Assembly (NCBI GenBank): GCA_024698145.1 | Contig: JAILRO010000016.1 | Coordinates: forward strand, 1 to 64,000 | Reading direction: 5' to 3' | DNA from: Lachnospiraceae bacterium | GTDB taxonomy: Bacteria; Bacillota; Clostridia; Lachnospirales; Lachnospiraceae | DNA length: 64,000 bases | Part shown: piece by piece, positions 9,494-18,446 of the stretch | Layout of the letters: every line of letters starts with the position of its first letter | Position numbering within the stretch: the stretch's first letter is position 1 | Program-made: the position numbers and the translations under genes | Notes under the pieces: generated by a model | The model's input: the letters and a program-made list of their open reading frames with translations, nothing else | Database searches by the model: none | What the model was told of the DNA's origin: nothing

Positions 9494-9530
9494 GCGAAGT
9501 AAATGATTTCTCATCTGCTTCGCTTTTCTT
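9494..9530. terminator. Rho-independent terminator after the GGDEF gene
   Basis: GCGAAG...CTTCGC with an inner AAATGA/TCAT pair is followed by TTTTCTTT. It lies directly between the GGDEF gene and the convergent Rpn-like gene. Confidence 0.7.
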
Positions 9531-10501
9531 TACTGCAATACTTTCTTATATTCTTCAAAAATCTTATCTACATCATAATCAGGCGAAAACTTAACCGCCA
9601 CATCATACATCGGTTTTATTGCATCAACCTCTTCTTCCAAATCATCTGCGATTTGTTCGAGGTCCTTGCCCTTGGCGAGTTTTTTGCAGATCTGTCTTAG
9701 AAGTTGTTCTGCCCTTCCTTCTGTTTTTCCTTCTTCTCTTCCAACACGTATTCCATCCGCTCTGTACGATGCAATAGTACGTTCATAATCCTGCCTTGCC
9801 TCACACTGCATGCGTATCTTCTCATCATCTGAAAGTTTCTTAAGACGTACCACCGTTCCTGCTATATACTCATTATTCTGTGCCAACATCTTGATCTCCT
9901 CCCACGTTGTGGCTTTGAAAAACTTGGCCCACTCATACAATTCTTTCGGTTCCTTACCAATAGAATCATCTTCTATTGCCTTTAATTGTAACACGCGTAT
10001 AGACATTTTGTCACTATATATTTCATGGTTCTTGCGATTCATGAACACGTACTCCGAATAGAAATCGTGCGCCTCATTCGGTAGCCAGAAATCAAGTATT
10101 CCTATGTGATACGTAGGCAACACATCACCATATTCTTCGCCTGCTGACAGACTATCGAATATTCGGCAAAGGTATACAAGCGATCGATCAATCCAGTCTT
10201 TAAAATATGACACCTGCAATTCAATGTTGATAATTCTGGAATTATTAAGCTTCAGTTTCAAATCGAGTATACATGTCTTATCGTCGACCGCCTGTCCGAG
10301 CTCTATCGGATTGAGTGTCTCGATATCAACTATACTATCCACAGGTATTTCGAGAAGTGCCGCAAGCAAACCTCGTAGAGCATACTCGTTATCCTGTAAC
10401 ACTGCCTTAAACATATAATCGTTACGCATCGTATAACGCAGTTCACCCTTAGGCAGAGTCTCTAACTCCCTCTTAATATCTATTAAATTTTCTCCTGTCA
10501 T
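9530..10501 (-). CDS. Rpn / PD-(D/E)XK nuclease family transposase-like protein
   Basis: The 323-residue protein carries the D-x13-E-x-Q core of the PD-(D/E)XK nuclease fold: Asp80 in TCILDLKLKL and Glu94/Gln96 in INIELQVSYF. The conserved TMRNDYMFKAVLQD opening and RSLVYLCRIFD helix are typical of the Rpn family (recombination-promoting nucleases, often annotated as PD-(D/E)XK transposases). The C-terminal third is a Glu/Lys-rich coiled-coil region (GREEGKTEGRAEQLL). These proteins are common, multicopy and of uncertain biological role. I see no terminal inverted repeats or target duplication, so it is annotated as a gene and not as a transposon. AAAGGAAC precedes the ATG. Confidence 0.8.
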   Translation of the reverse strand: MTGENLIDIKRELETLPKGELRYTMRNDYMFKAVLQDNEYALRGLLAALLEIPVDSIVDIETLNPIELGQAVDDKTCILDLKLKLNNSRIINIELQVSYFKDWIDRSLVYLCRIFDSLSAGEEYGDVLPTYHIGILDFWLPNEAHDFYSEYVFMNRKNHEIYSDKMSIRVLQLKAIEDDSIGKEPKELYEWAKFFKATTWEEIKMLAQNNEYIAGTVVRLKKLSDDEKIRMQCEARQDYERTIASYRADGIRVGREEGKTEGRAEQLLRQICKKLAKGKDLEQIADDLEEEVDAIKPMYDVAVKFSPDYDVDKIFEEYKKVLQ

Positions 10502-10867
10502 TAAATGTTCCTTTCCTTGGTAGAATTATTTTCAACGTACGTTCAATACAATTATTCTATGGCAGGAAATTATAAACATCAATGGAATTTCTTTGAGAAA
10601 TTTAAGAGAATTTCGGAGAGTTTGTACTTTTACTGTCTAATTATGAACAAAAGTACATAAATCAAAATAAAAGTACAAAACTTTGTGTACGTGCGTACAG
10701 AATCAGAAAAGCGAAGTGAATTACTTTATCCTAACTAATAATTTTGAAAATATTTTTTTAAAAATCTATCAAAATGACATCCCATGTCATCCACTCGTCA
10801 TATACTCACAAACAACATATTTTTTAAGCACATTGGTCTATGGCTAATTACGAAAGGAGTTTTTATC
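10502..10867. other. Intergenic region with repeated GTAC boxes
   Basis: These 366 bp carry no convincing gene. They contain a perfect AACGTACGTT palindrome (10534-10543) close to the start of the Rpn-like gene. Between 10622 and 10699 there are four TTGTAC/GTACAA-type boxes, including AAAAGTACAAAA at 10669-10680. The same 12-mer occurs upstream of the Tad operon (47914-47925). The region probably holds the divergent promoters of both flanking genes, but no clear -35/-10 pair could be fixed. Confidence 0.4.
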
Positions 10868-12181
10868 ATGGATAATTCAAAACCAAAGAAAGCAACATTA
10901 AAAATGAAAAATCACACAATCAATTCTCTTCAGGAATTAAGAGACAACTTTGATCCTGAAACCATTCTCAAAAAACACAGCAATGGGAAGCTTGCAAAAT
11001 GGCTTAATCAAAACTATTACGAAAATGAAGCCTTTGCGGTCTCAAATATTGATCCCGATAGTGATACCTGTCTGCAAGATCTTTGCAACGCTTTAGGCGT
11101 TGAATACTCATTGCTTCTTTATTTTAGTAATGAGGAAAAAGCCCTCATACCCGAGAAAGAGAAACTATTATCAACTATAACCACTGATACCAAGATATTA
11201 CAACAGCCCTATCTTGTAGCAACTTCACAAGCCGAACTTGCATCATTACTTGATAAAAATGCCAACTTAATATATCTATGTAACAACACATTCTCTATTC
11301 CTATCTCTGTCCCCAACAAAACATATATAGGTGTCGGAAATGATGTTGTAATAGAGAACCCATTTACAAAAGTTCAATACGAGCGCGCAGGAATAATCAT
11401 AAAAAACATCAATCTTCCTGAAAAAGAAGACCCCAATACAATTGAAATAGCAAGGTCAGCTGCAAAGTACTATGGTTATGATGACTTTGCTGACGGTCAC
11501 AGTTCTTTGGCATTAAAATATCACGAAGCATTAAAAGTTAAACCGTTGATTGCGAAAAAAACGTTGGAGCTTATTATCCCTGACACGGCTGCCTATTATG
11601 ACAGCTATTGTTCTTGCGAAAATGCTGCCGAATCAATTCTCAAAAACGTGCATAAAAAAGCAAACAGCCTTTTCGATCCGGAAAGCAAAAACTCTCTTGC
11701 CAAGGAATGCTCAAAGCATTATAGCGATATTATCAAAAGCACCTTTGAGGATGACCTCTCAACATTAAGAGAGACAAGCATAAATAATAACGCTGAAGAA
11801 GCTTACAACAAATTGTGTAAGCTCATTAACAAGAGCAAATCAAAGTTGAAAAAACGCTACGACTGTGAACTTGTAGAGGATGCTGAATTCTACGAAATAT
11901 ATGATCTTGATTATTTTGTAGATCAAGTGGATATAGATAGTATCCAATTAGATGATTCAGATTACGAATTCCCGGACATACTTTTTAAAGTTATTGATTA
12001 TCTCTGTGATACATCCACCAAATACATTATATCCGACATTCACTCTTCCTTTGACGAGTTACGTTCAGATATGGATGATCACACACTGACATTCTATAAA
12101 TATGCGCATCGAGAATATAATCGATACGTGCTTAAAATAGAAAAATGTCTTGATGAAATTGCCGGTTACAACGAAAAATAA
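10868..12181 (+). CDS. Orphan 437-residue cytoplasmic protein, function unknown
   Basis: I do not recognise this protein. The ATG at 10868 is preceded by AAAGGAG with good spacing; an in-frame ATG at 10784 lacks one. Residues about 15-60 form a motif-like block (LQELRDNF, then NGKLAKWLNQNYYENEA) similar in flavour to a short helical segment I have seen in various Lachnospiraceae and Bacteroidetes proteins, but I cannot name a family. The rest is mainly alpha-helical and acidic, with no signal peptide or membrane span. It stands alone between the Rpn-like gene and the nine-gene island. Confidence 0.6.
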   Translation: MDNSKPKKATLKMKNHTINSLQELRDNFDPETILKKHSNGKLAKWLNQNYYENEAFAVSNIDPDSDTCLQDLCNALGVEYSLLLYFSNEEKALIPEKEKLLSTITTDTKILQQPYLVATSQAELASLLDKNANLIYLCNNTFSIPISVPNKTYIGVGNDVVIENPFTKVQYERAGIIIKNINLPEKEDPNTIEIARSAAKYYGYDDFADGHSSLALKYHEALKVKPLIAKKTLELIIPDTAAYYDSYCSCENAAESILKNVHKKANSLFDPESKNSLAKECSKHYSDIIKSTFEDDLSTLRETSINNNAEEAYNKLCKLINKSKSKLKKRYDCELVEDAEFYEIYDLDYFVDQVDIDSIQLDDSDYEFPDILFKVIDYLCDTSTKYIISDIHSSFDELRSDMDDHTLTFYKYAHREYNRYVLKIEKCLDEIAGYNEK

Positions 12182-12204
12182 CATAACCCCAAACCATTAT
12201 TTCC

Positions 12205-12230
12205 AAAGCCAGGACTTACGTCTTGGCTTT
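12205..12230. terminator. Bidirectional terminator
   Basis: AAAGCCA-GGAC-TTAC-GTCT-TGGCTTT with flanking A/T runs separates the orphan gene from the convergent end of the nine-gene island. Confidence 0.75.
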
Positions 12231-12231
12231 A

Positions 12232-13242
12232 TTAATATCGCTCTAACATCCCCAATATCTCTTGTTTTATCTGCTGCCGCAAAGATTCCGGCTTTAACAC
12301 CTCCACTTTATTCCCCTGACTAAGTAACCACATAACAATACCTTTACCATATACTTCAGCTTCAATCACAAAACACCCCTCTGTTTTGTTAATAACCCTG
12401 GCTGTCGGCAAACGATCTAAAACTGCCTCCGGATTTTTCCCATAATAATTCAGCGTCAGTTTTATCAATTCGCCCGGATACATAAACTGAACACGTTTCC
12501 TGAATTCACCTTCTTCAAATCTCGAACCATATTCAACTCGGAACTTTTCTCCGGTTACTTTATATGATTTAATTCTATCAAAACGAAACACAGTAGGGTA
12601 ATCGTATTTTTTTACCAATTTACCAACTTTGTCTCGTTCAACTATATAAGCATTGAGATAAAAATAATATTCAGAAAACAATATCGCCACAGGTTCTACG
12701 ATTCTTTTAACTGTATCATCCGGCGAATCTGCCCTTGAATACTCCAATTCAAGCACATTGTGCTCCTTGATATCCTCGCCAATACACCACAACTTATCTT
12801 TTAAAACAGATTTATGACGAAGCTCTATGTAATGATAGTTTTCATTAGAAATCAGATCTCTTACAAGCTTCATATTTTTCAAAGGGACACACCCTTCGAT
12901 AAGCTTTGACAAGATGTCATTCATTTCTTTCTTGGTAAATGCTCTACTCTCCAATAATATCTTGGAAACTGCGAAAATCTCGCTATTGGTCATAGCAGAA
13001 GATTTGCCACCCTTCATAACAAAACCTTTTTTAATTCTGTCATATACAACTTCTACCCCATCAGAAGAATCATCTACTGCTCTTTCAGAAAGGAATGCAC
13101 GAATACCATCTATGTCGCGTTGAATAGATCTTTCATCCACACCAAACCTTTCGGCCTCCTCGGATTTGTTTATGACACGACCTTCCTGAAGACGGGAATA
13201 TATTGATAATACACGTTCTTTTTTGTATGGTTTGTTATTCAT
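12232..13242 (-). CDS. WYL-domain transcriptional regulator
   Basis: The 336-residue protein has an N-terminal winged-helix HTH (about residues 5-60: KKERVLSIYSRL, then RFGVDERSIQRDIDGIRAFL) followed by a WYL domain and a C-terminal WCX-like extension. WYL proteins bind nucleic-acid ligands, and many control defence or DNA-damage genes. It is the last gene of the minus-strand island, 40 bp after the TerB-like gene. I chose the ATG at 13242 (MNNKPYKKERV) because the HTH begins there; the longer frame to 13323 would overlap the preceding gene. Its association with an AAA ATPase, a TerB-like protein and an EEP protein suggests a regulated conflict or stress system. Confidence 0.8.
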   Translation of the reverse strand: MNNKPYKKERVLSIYSRLQEGRVINKSEEAERFGVDERSIQRDIDGIRAFLSERAVDDSSDGVEVVYDRIKKGFVMKGGKSSAMTNSEIFAVSKILLESRAFTKKEMNDILSKLIEGCVPLKNMKLVRDLISNENYHYIELRHKSVLKDKLWCIGEDIKEHNVLELEYSRADSPDDTVKRIVEPVAILFSEYYFYLNAYIVERDKVGKLVKKYDYPTVFRFDRIKSYKVTGEKFRVEYGSRFEEGEFRKRVQFMYPGELIKLTLNYYGKNPEAVLDRLPTARVINKTEGCFVIEAEVYGKGIVMWLLSQGNKVEVLKPESLRQQIKQEILGMLERY

Positions 13243-13282
13243 AGAAATCACCAACTCGTATATCTTATTAATAATAACTATA

Positions 13283-13687
13283 TTATATTTCAAGAATATA
13301 ATTCGATATTCTTCTAAAAACATTTGAATACTCTATCAACAACTCATACATTTTATCTTGCTGTTCGGTCGTTACAGAAAAAGACTCCGCCAAATTATAT
13401 ACGAATTCCTTTTCTGTTTCATCATATACAGAATCTGATATCATTATTCCGATAATCTCAAACACTATTACTTTCCTTGTTTTTTCATCACATATATCAT
13501 TTAAACAAGCAATAATCTCTGTTGTTTTTAAATCTGTTTCATAAACTGGTTTGATTCCCATCTCTATTCCATAAGCCTTCAGCATATTTTTCTCTTCTAG
13601 TTCAACTATTCCATTCGCCTCTGCTGCTTTTATTGCTAAGTTCATAAAAAGATTTTTTTGTTCACTATTCAATAAGTGTAGAAACAT
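13283..13687 (-). CDS. TerB-like small protein
   Basis: This 134-residue all-helical protein resembles TerB/DjlA-type domains: a first helix pair LAIKAAEANGIVELEEKNML, then VIVFEIIGIMISDSVYDETEKEFVYNLAESF with the acidic residues that follow each helix in this family. TerB-like proteins are thought to bind metals and to act at the membrane with AAA ATPases and other Ter partners. The start lies 23 bp inside the upstream ATPase gene, which implies translational coupling; AAAGAGG directly abuts the ATG, so the exact start could be slightly downstream. The assignment is by pattern only. Confidence 0.6.
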   Translation of the reverse strand: MFLHLLNSEQKNLFMNLAIKAAEANGIVELEEKNMLKAYGIEMGIKPVYETDLKTTEIIACLNDICDEKTRKVIVFEIIGIMISDSVYDETEKEFVYNLAESFSVTTEQQDKMYELLIEYSNVFRRISNYILEI

Positions 13688-14999
13688 CCTCTTTTTCCCC
13701 TTTCTCTTCTTTTTTCTTTAATTTTTCAGCCAACGCTTTTTTTAACAAATCAGAACTCTTTGTATGGTCTGTAGCTTCACGTAGTGCTTTTTTTTCAATT
13801 TCTATCCTTTCGCAAGCATTAACAAAATCATTTTGATAAACTATGTTCTGCTTTGCTAATGCTGCAGAAACACACGCAGACACAACCGCATTACGTATCT
13901 CTCTTCCAGCAAATTCATACTTTTGCGCCAAAACTTCTGTATCAACATCTTGAGCTAACGGAATGTTTAAAATATGTATTTCTCCATCATCCAATGGTTT
14001 GATATGAACATCCCAAATCTTTTTTCGAGTTTTTTCATCCGGAACTTTAAATTCTACACTAATCAACCTAGTAAGAAATGCTTGATCATAGTTAACTATC
14101 AAATTGGTTGCAAAAATAACAATCCCTCGAAACTCTTCTAAACATATTAAAAGCTGACTTCGCATTGAGTTAATTGCCTGTTCCGACCCCTGTGACACAC
14201 TTGTCAATCTCTTGGAAAGAAGCGAATCCGCTTCGTCAAAAAACAAAACCGAATCATTTTTTTTTGCCGCCAAGAAAATCGCCTTGACCATCTTTGGTCC
14301 TTCCCCATGATACTTGCTTTCTACATCTGCATAACTCACCTTTAAAATTTTCTTTCCTAATTTGTGCGCTATTGCTTCGGCAGCCATAGTTTTTCCTGTT
14401 CCCGAAGGTCCGTAAAAACTTAATGAAGTGGATGGATGAGGTTGAATCTCATATAATCCCCACTCATTAAATACTTTGTTCTCACATTCAAGTATACCAA
14501 CCGCCTCCTCTATCTTTTCCAGAACATCTGCCGGAAGAATAACTCTGTCAAATGAATATAACGGTTCAACTGGTATATATTGCTTAGATTTCTGCTCATA
14601 GTCAAATTCATCATAATTTGAATTATTTCCTTTACTTCTCAGCACTGACTCTTTTCTTATTAATTCGTCAACATCACAGGAATCATTAAGTTTCACGGAC
14701 AAGGAATCTTTATCAACAGCAACACCTGCACGCACGAGAGATTTAATAGCACTTGTCTTAAAATTGACTATACGCTTTCCCATATTCGACTTCATTTTAT
14801 TCGACGATACAATAATCGCAATTTTTTCCCTATCGGGTGAGTTTGGAAGTCTTTCTTCCAAAAGTTTTAGATTAATATCAGCATCTTTTTTTTCAATATC
14901 AAGAAGACGTCCCGCCATATATAAATCATTATACAGCAATTCCTTATCTCCTTTTATATCGTTTAAACTGACTCGTTCAAACAGAACAACAATATCCAT
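13665..14999 (-). CDS. Classical AAA ATPase of the nine-gene island
   Basis: The 444-residue protein has an N-terminal domain of about 150 residues that I cannot assign. One AAA module follows: Walker A GPSGTGKT (197-204), a pore-loop-like SKYHGEG (228-234), Walker B VLFFDEAD (251-258) and FLTRLISVEF holding a candidate arginine finger. The SKY-x-GE signature is that of the classical AAA clade (Vps4/CDC48/FtsH-like), so it probably remodels or unfolds a protein partner. The tail is Lys/Glu-rich. It follows the 123-residue membrane protein by 3 bp and overlaps the TerB-like gene. A GGGGG site precedes the ATG. The substrate is unknown; the island's other proteins are the obvious candidates. 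Confidence 0.82.
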   Translation of the reverse strand: MDIVVLFERVSLNDIKGDKELLYNDLYMAGRLLDIEKKDADINLKLLEERLPNSPDREKIAIIVSSNKMKSNMGKRIVNFKTSAIKSLVRAGVAVDKDSLSVKLNDSCDVDELIRKESVLRSKGNNSNYDEFDYEQKSKQYIPVEPLYSFDRVILPADVLEKIEEAVGILECENKVFNEWGLYEIQPHPSTSLSFYGPSGTGKTMAAEAIAHKLGKKILKVSYADVESKYHGEGPKMVKAIFLAAKKNDSVLFFDEADSLLSKRLTSVSQGSEQAINSMRSQLLICLEEFRGIVIFATNLIVNYDQAFLTRLISVEFKVPDEKTRKKIWDVHIKPLDDGEIHILNIPLAQDVDTEVLAQKYEFAGREIRNAVVSACVSAALAKQNIVYQNDFVNACERIEIEKKALREATDHTKSSDLLKKALAEKLKKKEEKGEKEDVSTLIE

Positions 15000-15002
15000 T
15001 TA

Positions 15003-15374
15003 TTATACCCCCACAACAATCATTCCTTTTTGTTGCTTAATCCTCACTTCAAAATTCTCATTACAACCTTCTGCATAAATACCTTCATATTCTCCAATCT
15101 CGCCATTCTCGTCAACAAGCGCACTAACATACGGAGTTTTCTCACACATTCTTTCAAGTTCTTCCATAGATAACTCATCCGAGGCATCTGCTTTATTTTT
15201 CAGATAATCGTCCACCACTTCCCTCGTATCTGCAAATGCAACCTTTTGATTTTTTTTATTCTTTAATTTTTTTGCAACATACTCTTTTAGCCATTTTCCT
15301 CCCATCAGAGCTACAGTAATTATTACCATAGTTTCAATAGCAGCCAATAATCCAATCAAAAACAGTAAACCCAT
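15003..15374 (-). CDS. Membrane-anchored small protein with shared C-terminal tail
   Basis: This 123-residue protein begins with one membrane span (LLFLIGLLAAIETMVIITVAL), continues with a Lys-rich stretch (KKLKNKKNQK) and ends in a short domain finishing NFEVRIKQQKGMIVVGV. That end resembles the last residues of two other island proteins (NFQAVLFERNGMIKVN and NLQANLIEQDGMMVVTE), suggesting a degenerate copy of a common domain. The topology predicts a short N-terminal anchor and a cytoplasmic C-terminus. GGGGGAT precedes the ATG. It sits 14 bp after the 894-residue gene and 3 bp before the AAA ATPase gene. Function unknown. Confidence 0.6.
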   Translation of the reverse strand: MGLLFLIGLLAAIETMVIITVALMGGKWLKEYVAKKLKNKKNQKVAFADTREVVDDYLKNKADASDELSMEELERMCEKTPYVSALVDENGEIGEYEGIYAEGCNENFEVRIKQQKGMIVVGV

Positions 15375-15388
15375 AATACAATCCCCCT

Positions 15389-18073
15389 TTAATTTACTTT
15401 TATCATTCCGTTGCGTTCAAATAAAACTGCTTGAAAATTCGAATCTATTGAATCAAATCTCACAACTCTAAGCCCAAGAATATCTCCTGAATTATTATCG
15501 TAAAAATATTGGAGCAAGTTTTTTTCTTCATCAAGATTATCTTCAAAGTGATATCCCAAATGATCCAATACATCATCGGTAGGTACGGCGTATATTTTTG
15601 TTACACCAGTTGCCATAGCCTCTTCTTTTTCCACAAACCACTTGTTAAGTAGTTTAGGAGTAATTGTCCCCTCGATATACTCTACCTTCTCATCAATATT
15701 TTTTACAAATCTACTTCCTAATTGCTTTATAATGTCAAACAAAATATTTACATCAAATGACAACGTCTTGTACTCTCTAGTTAATACGATCTCATTTCTG
15801 TAAAGTAAGATAGCATCACTCTTAAGCTTCACCTCTCCATACGGTGTAAGACTCTTAACCCTGTCCTTCACTATAGAGACTATACCATCCGTAGTAAAAA
15901 CCAAATCAAATTTTCGATTAGTGTTGTCCTTTAGAATCATCAATGCATGCCCTCTTACATCCGGATGGTTAACAAAGGTTGTGCTCATGAAATATCCATT
16001 GAATTCCGGATATCCACTAAAATAAATTGATGTCTGGGTATTTTTCAAATCTATACTACTCATCTTTTCTTTGATAAACATTGTCATTTCAGTCACAAAT
16101 TCTGCATTTTTCTTTTGTGCAACTGCATTAGCTCCAAATAGCTGAGGTGTAAAAGGTTCTTTTGTTTTGTCAAATAAATGTATGGTTTCTGCATCCTTAT
16201 TAACGATAATTGCAGGTTGTTCTAATTCATTATTCAAGCAAAATAATATTAAATTACTTTCCATATATGAAATCTCATTAATATTAGCAGCTTCAATCTG
16301 TCCCATCGCAAAATGTGAAATGAGCCTAAACGCATTTTCTACAATTTGTCTAAGCGTAATTGTTTGCGAAACAAAATATGCATTAATCATGAATTCCCCT
16401 CTGTTCATAGCTTCTTGTAATTGATTTATATCGTCTTTTTTATTGATTATTTGCCTTCTTATTTCATCTTTTACCTCTTGCTCCAATGTGTAATCAGAAA
16501 ACAAAGGGGAATCAAAAAGATTTGTAACCATTTCATTTAAAATATCCAAAAGATTCAACTCATATCCTATCTCTCTCATTCTTTGCTGATAGCGCTCTCT
16601 CTTAGTTACGTTTGCAAATACACGTCTGGCTTGTGCCCTTCTTTCCGCTTTCGCCTTTGGAGTATCTAGAAAAAAAGAAGTTGAATAATATGTTGCATTA
16701 TCAAAAATTGATGTAATCTTATTCCACTCAATTACATACTTATCTAAAAATTCATCGAGAACAATCTTATACTTCATTTTTAAAACCGATTTTTGTTTGC
16801 CTCCAAACTCAGCTTGCAATATTTCTAAATCCTCATTATCTTGAGGCATAGGATACAAATAATCAACATCTATACGACTAGACAAGATTTCATAATCTAT
16901 TCTATTATGTTCATAAACATAAATACTACTAAGTAATTGAGCATTTATAATACTATTGTAATCTTCATTCACAAGGAGTCTCAAAATCCTCGAGGCTTTT
17001 TTTTGTTCGCCAATCTTCAGATATGCAATAGCACATAATTCGAGAATATCATTTTGATTCTTTGACGTTTTAACAGCACTGTCTATAAGTTCATTTACTT
17101 TATCCACATTCGTGTTATTATCCAAAAGTAACAAATCAGCATACTCTAATGCGCATGAAGCGGCTAACTGATCCTCTCGCATAATGTTAAATCTATTTAA
17201 TTCTTGGTATTTTTCAAAATACTCAAGTGCCTTATCACGATATACTAATCTTGTCTCATCAGTGAGAGCTAAATCACTTGACCTCGAGATATAATTAGCT
17301 ACATTTCCAATAAAATACCAAAACGGAGGATATGCTTCAAAATCTTCCTTTATTGATTCCAAACGCTCATATTTTCGCATCTCATCTTGATCCATTAAAA
17401 TCCTGTTATATTGTGTAATTTGTTTTTCTGTTAGTCTATAACCATCAGGGAAACCATATGCATCAGCAAGTCTCCACGCAGTGTCGAATAATTCTCTTCT
17501 CAACCCATTAAACTGTTCAATTGCTGTCTTCTGTAGTTCCCAATTTTTTCTCTCTAATTCAATACCATACTCCACTTTATTCCGACGATAATTCATATAA
17601 CCTATTCCAACTTGAGAAGCAAGAGAAATTGCCATAGTCATAGGTTTCCCACCTGCTACAATCAATCCAAAATTTGGTATTGCTGTCCATATAGCATTTT
17701 TTATTTTTTGCTGATATTCTTTCTCTATCATCTCCTTTTCGCCTTCTTCAATCCTAAAGTATGTAATTGTATCAAGTAGTTGTTTTAAAATCTGTAACAA
17801 CGCCTCATCTTTAGGAATCTGCTCTAAATTCAGGTTGTTTAATATCGTTTCATATTCCTGTTCCAAAACATTTATATCATCATAATCAATAATCTGGGAA
17901 ATAGAAACCGTACACATATTCAACGCGTACGCAACTTTTATCTTCTCCTCATCTGTAGTACCTACACTCTTCTTTCTTAACGAAGGATTGGCAATTGAAC
18001 TCAATATCAATTGACGTGTTTCCTCATTAGCCTCTATGTACTCTGTAATTTTATTAATTATCTTATCCTCCAT
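15389..18073 (-). CDS. 894-residue island protein: hydrophobic patch, TPR-like region and shared C-terminal domain
   Basis: No family was recognised. Visible parts: an acidic helical N-terminus (1-125), a hydrophobic Gly-rich segment (about 128-155, NFGLIVAGGK...MAISLASQVGIGYMNY) that could insert in or touch the membrane, and a long helical region. A TPR-like tract follows (about 245-375, with repeated A-L-E-Y-A and ELCAIAYLKIGEQKKA patterns), then a middle region and a final domain at 804-894. That domain aligns closely with residues 68-159 of the small membrane protein at 18447-18926: both share a WF near the start, LGY, a YFYD/VFYD-x2-SG turn, and a final GM-x-x-V. It is the largest gene of the island and could be a scaffold or sensor. 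Confidence 0.6.
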   Translation of the reverse strand: MEDKIINKITEYIEANEETRQLILSSIANPSLRKKSVGTTDEEKIKVAYALNMCTVSISQIIDYDDINVLEQEYETILNNLNLEQIPKDEALLQILKQLLDTITYFRIEEGEKEMIEKEYQQKIKNAIWTAIPNFGLIVAGGKPMTMAISLASQVGIGYMNYRRNKVEYGIELERKNWELQKTAIEQFNGLRRELFDTAWRLADAYGFPDGYRLTEKQITQYNRILMDQDEMRKYERLESIKEDFEAYPPFWYFIGNVANYISRSSDLALTDETRLVYRDKALEYFEKYQELNRFNIMREDQLAASCALEYADLLLLDNNTNVDKVNELIDSAVKTSKNQNDILELCAIAYLKIGEQKKASRILRLLVNEDYNSIINAQLLSSIYVYEHNRIDYEILSSRIDVDYLYPMPQDNEDLEILQAEFGGKQKSVLKMKYKIVLDEFLDKYVIEWNKITSIFDNATYYSTSFFLDTPKAKAERRAQARRVFANVTKRERYQQRMREIGYELNLLDILNEMVTNLFDSPLFSDYTLEQEVKDEIRRQIINKKDDINQLQEAMNRGEFMINAYFVSQTITLRQIVENAFRLISHFAMGQIEAANINEISYMESNLILFCLNNELEQPAIIVNKDAETIHLFDKTKEPFTPQLFGANAVAQKKNAEFVTEMTMFIKEKMSSIDLKNTQTSIYFSGYPEFNGYFMSTTFVNHPDVRGHALMILKDNTNRKFDLVFTTDGIVSIVKDRVKSLTPYGEVKLKSDAILLYRNEIVLTREYKTLSFDVNILFDIIKQLGSRFVKNIDEKVEYIEGTITPKLLNKWFVEKEEAMATGVTKIYAVPTDDVLDHLGYHFEDNLDEEKNLLQYFYDNNSGDILGLRVVRFDSIDSNFQAVLFERNGMIKVN

Positions 18074-18090
18074 AACACCCTCCCATATTC

Positions 18091-18429
18091 CTAGAGAAAA
18101 ATTTCCTCACCTATTTCAATATCATCTGCTATATCATCATAATCATCTATATCGACATCACCAATAGGCTCATCAAACTCATCCAATATCTGAAAACTAA
18201 ACGTCTCTCCTGTCTCAACTTTTCCTTTATATTTTGCTTTAAATGCGTTCATAAAGAATGCTTCATTTTTTTCTTCATCAACTAAATCAACATTTTGCTC
18301 CTCTATTTTTTTATTTATTTCCTCTTTTATGGATTCTCTCGTTAGAACTTTATACACACCATACAATGCTAATCCTGCCGCTCCTGCAAACGCGGCGCCA
18401 ACGACTACTCTGGTAAGCAATCCTATCAT
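18091..18429 (-). CDS. Small single-span membrane protein with acidic tail
   Basis: The 112-residue protein has an N-terminal Gly/Ala-rich span (VVVGAAFAGAAGLALYGVYKVL), a charged middle and a strikingly acidic C-terminus (DVDIDDYDDIADDIEIGEEIFL). GGGGGAAAG precedes the ATG. It lies 17 bp from both neighbours, so it is cotranscribed with the other membrane-anchored island proteins. No family was recognised. The acidic tail could bind a basic partner or divalent metal, but this is inference only. Confidence 0.6.
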   Translation of the reverse strand: MIGLLTRVVVGAAFAGAAGLALYGVYKVLTRESIKEEINKKIEEQNVDLVDEEKNEAFFMNAFKAKYKGKVETGETFSFQILDEFDEPIGDVDIDDYDDIADDIEIGEEIFL

Positions 18430-18446
18430 AACTTTCCCCCTTATTT

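Noticed and set aside
9530-10501. Complete transposon around the Rpn-like gene
   Set aside because: No terminal inverted repeats or target-site duplication were seen on either side.
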